This document shows positions 1 to 5,679 of a stretch of 6,105 nt of DNA, piece by piece. Every line of letters begins with the position of its first letter. The stretch's first letter is position 1. Where the stretch lies: assembly GCA_023388195.1 (NCBI GenBank), contig JAEWGR010000017.1, positions 1 to 6,105 of the forward strand, in the 5' to 3' direction. This DNA is from Bacillota bacterium. Its GTDB lineage: Bacteria; Bacillota; Negativicutes; Sporomusales; Sporomusaceae. Below the pieces are notes generated by a model that did not search any database, was not told where the DNA came from, and saw nothing but the letters and a program-made list of their open reading frames with translations. Made by a program: the position numbers and the translations under genes.

Positions 1-502
1 GCCTTAGGCCAGCCAGACGCATGAGGTCGACATTAGCCTCCGTATGGCCTGGACGTTCCAGTACACCGCCGGCCCGTGCCTTTAGCGGAAATACGTGACC
101 GGGGCGCCGGAGGTGATCAGGACCGGCCTGTTCGGCAATCGCCGCCTGTACGGTTGTAACCCGGTCAGCCGCTGAAACCCCGGTAGTGACACCGCTTGCG
201 GCTTCAATGGAAATAGTAAATGCCGTTTGAAAGTGGCTGGAATTATGATCAACCATCATCGGCAACGCCAAGGCCTGCACCTTTTCTTCGGGCAGGCACA
301 GGCAAACGATCCCGCTGCCTTCCCGGATAAGCATTGCCATCTGCTGTCGTGTCAATGATTCAGCCGCAAAAAATATATCTCCCTCATTTTCCCGCTGTTC
401 ATCATCGGTTACCAGAATCCCCTGGCCTTTGCGCAATGCCTGCAGGGCCTGTTCCACCCGTTCCAAAGGATTGCCAAACCTAATTAATAATTGCTGATTC
501 AA
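1..502 (-). CDS. ribB: 3,4-dihydroxy-2-butanone 4-phosphate synthase (RibB), partial, 3' end outside window
   Basis: RibB converts D-ribulose 5-phosphate to 3,4-dihydroxy-2-butanone 4-phosphate plus formate, supplying the four-carbon unit for the riboflavin xylene ring; it is a cytosolic Mg-dependent homodimer. The visible 167 residues align without gaps to the E. coli RibB I remember (about 217 aa), so about 50 residues are missing. Visible motifs: RENEGD (37-42, acidic Mg/substrate loop), GSGIVCLCL (62-70), GVTTGVSAADR (104-114), RPGHVFPL (133-140) and GHTEA (152-156). The two conserved histidines fall at 136 and 153, the same numbering as in E. coli. I chose the TTG start at 502-500 because the protein then begins MNQ like E. 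coli RibB and an AGGAGG lies 8 nt upstream. Whether a RibA (GTP cyclohydrolase II) domain is fused downstream cannot be seen, but the E. coli-like N-terminus and separate leader suggest a stand-alone RibB. An FMN riboswitch precedes it. Confidence 0.96.
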   Translation of the reverse strand, partial: MNQQLLIRFGNPLERVEQALQALRKGQGILVTDDEQRENEGDIFFAAESLTRQQMAMLIREGSGIVCLCLPEEKVQALALPMMVDHNSSHFQTAFTISIEAASGVTTGVSAADRVTTVQAAIAEQAGPDHLRRPGHVFPLKARAGGVLERPGHTEANVDLMRLAGLR

Positions 503-505
503 AGT

Positions 506-594
506 AGTCGCCTCCTAGTTTTAGTCGACTCACCCGAATCAGGGCGTTGGGGGACAGATAGCGATAAGCATGGTCAATCAACTGGCTAACTGTC
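506..594 (-). promoter_or_regulatory. ribB expression platform: three consecutive hairpins including an SD-holding stem-loop
   Basis: Three stem-loops can be drawn between the FMN aptamer and ribB. Hairpin A pairs 585-594 with 553-562 (GACAGTTAGC with GCTATCTGTC; nine pairs and one T-T mismatch, 22-nt loop), and its 5' arm shares two bases with the 3' strand of aptamer P1. Hairpin B pairs 542-546 with 531-535 (CGCCC with GGGTG, one G-U pair, 6-nt loop). Hairpin C pairs 526-530 with 506-510 (AGTCG with CGACT, 15-nt loop) and contains the AGGAGG. None is followed by a run of U, so the layout fits FMN control of translation initiation better than intrinsic termination. The pairings are read by eye; their stability and ligand dependence are inferred. 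Confidence 0.5.
511..516 (-). promoter_or_regulatory. ribB ribosome binding site (AGGAGG), fixes the TTG start
   Basis: A perfect AGGAGG on the minus strand sits 8 nt before the TTG codon at 502-500. No ATG or GTG in the ribB frame is closer, so this SD decides the start. It lies in the loop of a small hairpin (506-530), directly beside the stem, which suggests that access to it is regulated. Confidence 0.85.
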
Positions 595-731
595 TCATCC
601 TCTTTCGTCCGGACTATACCGTCGGCTCTGGCCTCTCACCAGATCTGCTGACCTCCTTTGATAAGGAGCGCTCGCGGGCTCCCCAGTTTGCCTGGGATAC
701 CGCCGGTGGGGATTTTCACCCCGCCCTGAGA
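593..731 (-). ncRNA. FMN riboswitch (RFN element) aptamer
   Basis: The minus strand carries the RFN conserved blocks in order: AGGGCGGGGTGAAAATCCCC (P2 region), ACCGGCGGTAT, AGCCCGCGAGCGCTCC, CAGCAGATCTGGTGAGA followed by GGCCAGAGCCGACGG (P5 and junction), TATAGTCCGGACGAAAGAGG, and closing GATGAGA. P1 pairs TCTCA (727-731) with TGAGA (593-597). A CCCAG/CTGGG hairpin lies in the P3 region, and a variable stem CTCCTT/AAGGAG follows GAGCG. The element is about 139 nt, has the usual six-helix layout, and lies about 90 nt upstream of ribB. It binds FMN and represses riboflavin genes when flavin is plentiful. A plus-strand open frame over the same bases (570-779) is incidental. Confidence 0.97.
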
Positions 732-745
732 ATAAGTCTGACTAT

Positions 746-773
746 AGAATACTACTTACGCCAGGATTGTCAA
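746..773 (-). promoter_or_regulatory. Predicted ribB promoter upstream of the FMN riboswitch
   Basis: A perfect -35 box TTGACA (768-773) is followed after 16 bp by TATTCT (746-751), which matches TATAAT at four of six positions. Transcription would begin near 739, just 5' of aptamer P1, giving a leader of about 237 nt, a sensible geometry for an RFN leader. The -35 box lies only 16 nt past the stop codon of the RND gene, so this promoter fills the gap between the two genes. The -10 assignment is the weaker half; one-base shifts are possible. Confidence 0.7.
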
Positions 774-789
774 GCCTAGATTCTATCAC

Positions 790-3700
790 TTAACCCTTGT
801 TTTCTTTTATTTCCGGGTTCACCTTAAACCATGCAGCATACATGGTAGGCAGAACAAGCAGGGTCATCACGGTTGCACCAAGCAAGCCGCCGCCAATAGC
901 CACTGCCATCGGCCCCCAGAACGTGCTGGGAACCAGTGGCAGCATACCGAGTATTGCCGCCGCCGCGGTAAGCATAATGGGGCGAAGCCGCAGCACGGCT
1001 GAGTTAATGATCGCCTCCCAGGGTGTCTCGCCGGCTTTGATATGCTGCTCAATTTGATCAATCAGGATGACCGAGTTGCGGATAATCATCCCACTCAAAG
1101 CTAAAATCCCGAGTTCTGCCACAAAGCCCATCGGCCGGACTGTTACCAGCATAGCCAGACTAACTCCGATGATGCCAAGGGGGGCTGTTAAAATGGTAAG
1201 AATCATGAGCGAGATATTTTGCAGCTGCAGCATTAGCAGGATTACGATCGCCACGATCATTACCGGCACTGTTTTCAGTAAAAAGTCAATCGAGGTTTTG
1301 CTTTTTTCGGACGAACCGCCAATATCAATACTATAGCCGGGAGGAAGGGCCTCGCGGACTGATTTTAGGCTGTCATACACTTTTTTAGTTGCATCATTAC
1401 CGGTTACACCAGGTACTACCTCTGCTTGCACCGTAATCGTTGGCTTCAGGTTGTGCCGCCAGATTAATCCTTCTTCCGCAGCATAACTTATTTTGGCGAT
1501 TTGCTCCAAAGGCACAAATTTGCCATTGCCGATGTGTACTGGCAGATCTTTAATACTGGCTAAATCTTTCCGGGTCTGGGCATCTATGCGAAATACAATA
1601 CCCACCGTCTTATCCTGCTCATAATATTCGGCAATGGCAGCACCTGACAACTGACTCTGTAAATCCTGAGCCAATCCTTGACTGCTGAGGCCAAGCATTC
1701 TTGCCTTGTCCTGGTCAACCGCTAAATGCATAACCTTGCTTTTCTCATTCCAGTCAAAATTAATCTTGGTAAGATTTGGATTTGCGGCCATCGCCTCACT
1801 GACCTGTTTTGCTATCTCGCGTACCTTCTCATGATCATAGCCGGCAACACGCAACATAACCGGGTATTCTGAAGGAGGGCCGGTTTGGATCAGCTTAACA
1901 TGCCCCCGCACATTTGCGAAATTATTGTCAAACAACGTATCGATCTTTGTATTCAGAGCCTCACGGGCCTGTAAGTCTTTGGCAACAATAATAAACTGGG
2001 CATAGTTGTTGGTTGGCAGTTTGGGCTCCATAGTAAGAATAAAACGGGGTGCCCCTTTGCCTACATAGTAACTGTAGCTTTCAATATCCGGATCACCGGC
2101 AAGACTGTCCGCAAATTTCTTTGCTTCCTGCTCGGTTGCTGCCAGCGAAGCCCCCTCCGGCAAAGTCATCTCCACAATTAACTCCGGCCGGACTGAAGGC
2201 GGAAAAAACTCCTGTTTTACAAACTTTAACAAAAAGATTGAGCCAATGAAACAAACTGCCGTTATACAAAGCACCATCTTTTTTTGCTGCAGGCACCAAG
2301 TTAGCGTCTGCCGGAACAGCCGGTAAAATTTTGTGTCATACATATTATGCTCTGTCCCTGCGGTATGTTTGGGCTTGATTAATTTATACCCCAACAATGG
2401 CGTTACCATAACAGATACCAGCCAGGAAATTAACAGGGCAATTGTTATGACCGGGAATAAACTGCTCGTAAACTCAGCCGCCGCCCCTTTCGAAAAGCCG
2501 ATGGGTATAAAGCCGGCACAAGTAATCAGTGTACCTGTAAGCATCGGAAAGGCGGTAGCCCTATAAGCGTAGCAGGCAGCCTCAAAGCGCCCCCACCCCT
2601 CTTCTAGCTTAACGGTCATCATTTCAATCGCAATGATAGCATCATCCACCAACAAGCCCAAAGCCATAATCAGAGCCCCTAGCGATACTTTGTGTAAATC
2701 TATGCCCCCGATCTCCATACCCACAAAGATCCCGGCAATAACCAGGGGAATACATAAGGCTACCACGATCCCAGACTGAACACCTAGACTGAGAAAGCTA
2801 ACGGCCAGCACAATTACGACAGCTTCCCAGAGGGATTTAATAAATTCATCAATTGATTCCTTAACAACTTTGGGCTGATCAGAAACTTGGCTGATTTCCA
2901 TGCCGAGCGGCAAATCCTTTTTAATCATCGCCGTCGCTTTTTCCAGTTCTGTTCCCAGGGAAAGAATGTTCCCGCCCTTATCCATGGACAGGGCAATGCC
3001 TATTGCCGGCTGCCCGTTGACATACATTTTAGGCTCCATAGGTTCGACATAACTACGCTCAATCTTAGCTATATCACCTAGCCGAAAGGTCCGCTCACTA
3101 ACTCTAATCGGCATGTTGCGCAAACCATCAATGTTTTCGAACAGCCCAGATACCCGTAGATAGACATTGTCTGAGGCTGTCTCCACCATACCGGAGGCAG
3201 CCATTGCACTTTGTGCTTTTACGGCCGCAATAATCTGGTTGGGGTCTATCCCCAGTCCGGCTAGTTTACTGCTTTCCATCTCGATATAAATCTTTTCCGG
3301 TTGAACACCGATGAGCTCCACTTTTTTGACATTACTTACGCCCAGGAGTGTCCTGCGAATCTGCTCGGCCTTTTCCCGCATATCCTCATAACTGTATTCT
3401 GTCGATGTGAGGGCATAAATACTGCCGAACACGTCATCAAACCGGTCATTGAATGCGGGTCCGACTACACCTTGAGGCAATGTGCCTTTGATATCATTAA
3501 CCATATTGCGCACTTCAAGCCAGGTGGGCCGCACATCCTTCTCATTTACCGAATCTTTTAATATTACATAGATTACGGCTTGCCCTGGCCGCGAATAGCT
3601 CCTTAAATAATCCAAGCCAGGAGTATCCTGCAACTTTTTCTCAATTTTATCTGTTACCTGCTCTTCTATCTCACGGGCATTGGCCCCGGGCCAGGAAACC

Positions 3701-3852
3701 GACACAATCATCTGGCGGATGACAAAGTCCGGATCCTCCATTCTGCCCAGTTTCTGATAGGAAAATATGCCTGCCACAAAAACCAGAAAGACAAAAAAAT
3801 ACACAAGCTGCTTATGCTTAAGTGCCCATTCTGTCAGATTTAACTTACTCAT
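790..3852 (-). CDS. RND-family (HAE1/AcrB-like) efflux pump inner-membrane permease
   Basis: This 1020-residue protein is an RND antiporter that uses proton influx to expel small molecules; AcrB is about 1049 aa, so it is full length. TM1 lies near residues 17-37, followed by a large periplasmic loop containing WPGANAREIEEQVTDKIE, TM2-6 (about 335-490), TM7 (about 528-546), a second periplasmic loop, and TM8-12 at the C-terminus. The proton-relay pair is present as D403-D404 in GLLVDDAI (AcrB D407/D408). The TM10 position of AcrB K940 is Arg (R925, in GMIIRNSVIL). RLRPIMLT at 955-962 matches the conserved TM11 segment. I chose the ATG at 3852, which overlaps the adaptor's stop by 8 nt (ATGAGTAA) and has an AAAAGGTG element just upstream; a GTG at 3888 would add 12 residues but lacks an SD. 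It pairs with the adaptor encoded upstream. The substrate (drugs, bile acids, solvents or metals) is not predictable; the sequence looks like HAE1 rather than metal-specific pumps. Confidence 0.95.
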   Translation of the reverse strand: MSKLNLTEWALKHKQLVYFFVFLVFVAGIFSYQKLGRMEDPDFVIRQMIVSVSWPGANAREIEEQVTDKIEKKLQDTPGLDYLRSYSRPGQAVIYVILKDSVNEKDVRPTWLEVRNMVNDIKGTLPQGVVGPAFNDRFDDVFGSIYALTSTEYSYEDMREKAEQIRRTLLGVSNVKKVELIGVQPEKIYIEMESSKLAGLGIDPNQIIAAVKAQSAMAASGMVETASDNVYLRVSGLFENIDGLRNMPIRVSERTFRLGDIAKIERSYVEPMEPKMYVNGQPAIGIALSMDKGGNILSLGTELEKATAMIKKDLPLGMEISQVSDQPKVVKESIDEFIKSLWEAVVIVLAVSFLSLGVQSGIVVALCIPLVIAGIFVGMEIGGIDLHKVSLGALIMALGLLVDDAIIAIEMMTVKLEEGWGRFEAACYAYRATAFPMLTGTLITCAGFIPIGFSKGAAAEFTSSLFPVITIALLISWLVSVMVTPLLGYKLIKPKHTAGTEHNMYDTKFYRLFRQTLTWCLQQKKMVLCITAVCFIGSIFLLKFVKQEFFPPSVRPELIVEMTLPEGASLAATEQEAKKFADSLAGDPDIESYSYYVGKGAPRFILTMEPKLPTNNYAQFIIVAKDLQAREALNTKIDTLFDNNFANVRGHVKLIQTGPPSEYPVMLRVAGYDHEKVREIAKQVSEAMAANPNLTKINFDWNEKSKVMHLAVDQDKARMLGLSSQGLAQDLQSQLSGAAIAEYYEQDKTVGIVFRIDAQTRKDLASIKDLPVHIGNGKFVPLEQIAKISYAAEEGLIWRHNLKPTITVQAEVVPGVTGNDATKKVYDSLKSVREALPPGYSIDIGGSSEKSKTSIDFLLKTVPVMIVAIVILLMLQLQNISLMILTILTAPLGIIGVSLAMLVTVRPMGFVAELGILALSGMIIRNSVILIDQIEQHIKAGETPWEAIINSAVLRLRPIMLTAAAAILGMLPLVPSTFWGPMAVAIGGGLLGATVMTLLVLPTMYAAWFKVNPEIKENKG

Positions 3853-4915
3853 AACGCACCTTTTGGCCTTCCCGCAGTTTCTGGACACCGGCGGTAACTA
3901 TTAGATCCCCATCCTGCAGCCCTTCCAGAACTTGAATCTTGCCGTCACCAAATGCTCCAGCCTTTATTGGGCGTAGGCTTACCATACCGTCTTTAATAAT
4001 CCATACATTGGGGGTATCACCAGTCTGATACACGGCGGCAAGGGGAATATACACAGCCTGCTGGCCAGTAGGACCGGCCACCGTTACATTAGCGGTCATC
4101 CCCAGATTGATGTTGTCAGGCGGGGTAAGCAAACTAATTCTGACCTTATACGTTCGGGTCACTTTGTCAGCCACCGGCGAAATCTCTCTGACCTTCCCCT
4201 CGGCGGCAACACCAGGCAGTGCCCAAAAGCCGACCTGCACTTGCTGGCTATTACGCATCTCATCAATGCGGTTTTCCGGCACATTGATTTCGATCTCACG
4301 TTCACCATTCTTCACAATAGTAACTACTGGCTGGCCGGCACTCACGATCTGCCCGGCCTCAGCATTAACATTGGCAATAACACCGTCACTGTCGGCCACC
4401 AGGGTGCTATAGCCCAGTTGGTTGGCACCTTGCGTATATTGGGCTGTTGCCTGACGAACAGCGGCCAGGGCAACCTCATAGGCATTCTGATACTGATCCA
4501 GTTGCATACGGCTGGCCGCGCCCTGCTCATATAAATTACGATAACGTTCAAGATTCGTCTGGGCCAAACTCAGCTGGGACTGGGCGGAAGCTACTTGTGC
4601 TGAACTAATGTTGACCGTTTGCGCTATATCTTTTGCATCAATTTCCATAAGAACATCGCCGGGCTTAACCGTACTGCCAAGCTCGACGTTTCTTTTCATT
4701 ATCTTGCCACTGACCTGAAAAGAAAGCTGCGTCTCATACCGGCCTCGCACTTCACCGGCATAGCTGGCGGTTTGGCCGGAAGTATCCAGCTTAATGATCT
4801 GTGAGCGGACAAATGGCGTCTCTTCCTTAACAGTCCCGGCTTTTGAACAACCGGTAAGACTAACTGACACCAGCAGAATACATAGTATAGTAAAGTTTGC
4901 AATGGACTTATGCAT
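3845..4915 (-). CDS. RND efflux periplasmic adaptor (membrane fusion protein, HlyD/AcrA-type lipoprotein)
   Basis: The 356-residue adaptor bridges the RND pump to an outer-membrane channel. A signal peptide ends in the lipobox L20-T-G-C23, so it should be a lipoprotein anchored at Cys23; the following Ser-Lys gives no inner-membrane Asp signal by E. coli rules. The order matches the family: first half of the biotinyl-lipoyl domain (about 50-93, with FQVSGKI and GSTVKPGDVLMEID), a coiled-coil hairpin (about 95-165, Ala/Gln rich, turn near YEQGAASRMQLDQY), second lipoyl half (about 170-202, DGVIANVNAEAGQIVSAGQPV), a beta-barrel (about 205-280) and a membrane-proximal domain (about 285-356, ending EGLQDGDLIVTAGVQKLREGQKV). 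The short alpha-hairpin suggests a TolC-type partner. AGGGAGGG (4922-4929) lies 6 nt before the ATG. It starts 34 nt after the TetR gene and overlaps the pump gene by 8 nt, implying co-transcription and coupled translation. Confidence 0.95.
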   Translation of the reverse strand: MHKSIANFTILCILLVSVSLTGCSKAGTVKEETPFVRSQIIKLDTSGQTASYAGEVRGRYETQLSFQVSGKIMKRNVELGSTVKPGDVLMEIDAKDIAQTVNISSAQVASAQSQLSLAQTNLERYRNLYEQGAASRMQLDQYQNAYEVALAAVRQATAQYTQGANQLGYSTLVADSDGVIANVNAEAGQIVSAGQPVVTIVKNGEREIEINVPENRIDEMRNSQQVQVGFWALPGVAAEGKVREISPVADKVTRTYKVRISLLTPPDNINLGMTANVTVAGPTGQQAVYIPLAAVYQTGDTPNVWIIKDGMVSLRPIKAGAFGDGKIQVLEGLQDGDLIVTAGVQKLREGQKVRYE

Positions 4916-4921
4916 AGAAGG

Positions 4922-4929
4922 CCCTCCCT
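4922..4929 (-). promoter_or_regulatory. Ribosome binding site of the adaptor gene
   Basis: AGGGAGGG on the minus strand, 6 nt upstream of the ATG at 4915-4913, supports that start and independent translation of the adaptor within the operon. The 34-nt gap to the TetR stop contains no recognisable promoter or terminator. Confidence 0.75.
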
Positions 4930-4949
4930 TAACATCCTTGGCGGTTGGT

Positions 4950-5525
4950 CTATTTCTTTACAAGCGCATTAACAATAAAATCGATGAGTACCTCCGTATA
5001 ATGCTGCTCATCTTTCTCCTGGCGCAGGGGCCCTGTGCGGGCATAGCTGAAAGCTTGAAACAGCTTAAACCCGGCATAGGCAACAACTTTTTCATCAACT
5101 TCACGAAACTTACCTTGCTGCTTCCCATCGCGGATAATTCCGGCGATGATGGAAATAATCTCTTCGTCGATAATTTCATGATATTTGCGGTTGATAAATG
5201 CCAGAAATAATTCATCGTCTTTGAGAATTTTTGTGATAAAGTTGTCCTGGTTGAAGTGCAAAATGGCCTTGCGGGTTAATTGAATTAATCGTTCAAGCGG
5301 ATCAGGCACATCTCCCATTTGCCAAAACAGCAGTTCTATCGTTCTATGGCATTCCCGTAATAATAAACATCTAAACATATCTTCTTTGTCGGTAAAGTGT
5401 TCGTAAATCGTCTTCTTGGAAATCTTGCAGTCCTTACTTATCTCATCCATCGTGGTCTTCTTAAAACCAAAACGTTCCATTCGCTCCTTGGCTTTATCAA
5501 GAATAAGATTTTTTATGTCATCCAT
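4950..5525 (-). CDS. TetR/AcrR-family transcriptional repressor, likely regulator of the efflux operon
   Basis: The 191-residue protein has the normal TetR-family length. The N-terminal DNA-binding domain (about 5-52) contains the helix-turn-helix TTMDEISKDCKISKKTIYEHF (about 24-44), followed by TDKEDMF, the classic TetR signature. The remainder (about 55-191) is alpha-helical and unlike any ligand-binding domain I can name, as expected for this divergent part. The ATG at 5525 is preceded by AGGGGGA with 5-nt spacing; the stop is TAG. It is the first gene of a unit with the adaptor and RND pump, so the usual role would be repression of its own operon, relieved when a pump substrate binds. Two inverted repeats in its leader (5541-5572) are candidate binding sites. 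The inducer is unknown. Position and family make the regulatory role likely but not demonstrated. Confidence 0.93.
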   Translation of the reverse strand: MDDIKNLILDKAKERMERFGFKKTTMDEISKDCKISKKTIYEHFTDKEDMFRCLLLRECHRTIELLFWQMGDVPDPLERLIQLTRKAILHFNQDNFITKILKDDELFLAFINRKYHEIIDEEIISIIAGIIRDGKQQGKFREVDEKVVAYAGFKLFQAFSYARTGPLRQEKDEQHYTEVLIDFIVNALVKK

Positions 5526-5540
5526 TATATTCCCCCTATT

Positions 5541-5552
5541 TTAGGGCCCTAA
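5541..5552. promoter_or_regulatory. Perfect 12-bp palindrome in the tetR leader, candidate operator
   Basis: TTAGGGCCCTAA is a perfect palindrome between the predicted transcription start (about 5586) and the tetR SD (5531-5537). A TetR dimer bound here would block the leader. It could equally be part of a longer composite operator with the adjacent inverted repeat, or be coincidental. Confidence 0.4.
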
Positions 5553-5572
5553 CGATATAGGCGTATGTCATT
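5551..5572. promoter_or_regulatory. Imperfect 22-bp inverted repeat in the tetR leader, candidate TetR operator
   Basis: Arms AACGATATA (5551-5559) and TATGTCATT (5564-5572) are complementary at seven of nine positions around a 4-bp centre (GGCG). Size, spacing and location just downstream of the predicted start resemble typical TetR-family operators. It abuts the 12-bp palindrome and shares two bases with it. Binding is inferred only from position and symmetry. Confidence 0.45.
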
Positions 5573-5592
5573 TTCTCCCCTACTCATAAACT

Positions 5593-5621
5593 ATTATAGT
5601 ATTTTAGTTTCCAGAAATCAA
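5593..5621 (-). promoter_or_regulatory. Predicted promoter of the tetR-adaptor-RND operon
   Basis: TTGATT (5616-5621, four of six to TTGACA), a 17-bp spacer, and a perfect TATAAT (5593-5598). Transcription would begin near 5586, giving a leader of about 60 nt before the tetR ATG. No other good promoter is visible before the adaptor gene, so this one probably drives all three genes. The inverted repeats at 5541-5572 sit just downstream of the start. Confidence 0.75.
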
Positions 5622-5623
5622 TA

Positions 5624-5640
5624 GGCCTTTCTTGCAGGCC
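5624..5640 (-). terminator. Possible weak terminator hairpin after the EamA gene
   Basis: On the minus strand GGCCT (5636-5640) pairs with AGGCC (5624-5628) around a 7-nt loop, followed by TATTGATTT, which is only a loose T-rich tract. It lies about 40 nt after the transporter stop and directly abuts the -35 box of the tetR promoter. The stem is short and the tail broken, so termination may be weak or absent. Confidence 0.35.
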
Positions 5641-5679
5641 AAAGTATGCCCCTCTCTGCCACTTACAGCCCCTGTTAAT

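Noticed and set aside
531..546. Rho-independent terminator before ribB
   Set aside because: The CGCCC/GGGTG hairpin has only five pairs and is followed by AGTCGACT rather than a U-run, so I treat it as a leader hairpin.
570..779. Plus-strand open frame of 69 codons between ribB and the RND gene
   Set aside because: It lies wholly over the reverse complement of the FMN riboswitch and ribB promoter, and its codons simply follow the conserved RNA blocks. It has no SD.
797..1336. Two plus-strand open frames antisense to the RND C-terminus
   Set aside because: They are shadow frames of the pump's hydrophobic coding sequence, have no recognisable protein features, and together span conserved RND motifs on the other strand.
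4916..4949. Separate promoter for the adaptor gene in the 34-nt gap after tetR
   Set aside because: The gap contains only an SD and no -35/-10 pair; co-transcription from the promoter near 5600 is simpler.
4794..5210. Plus-strand open frame of 138 codons opposite the tetR and adaptor genes
   Set aside because: It is antisense to two strongly recognisable genes, shows no family motifs, and lacks an SD and a promoter.
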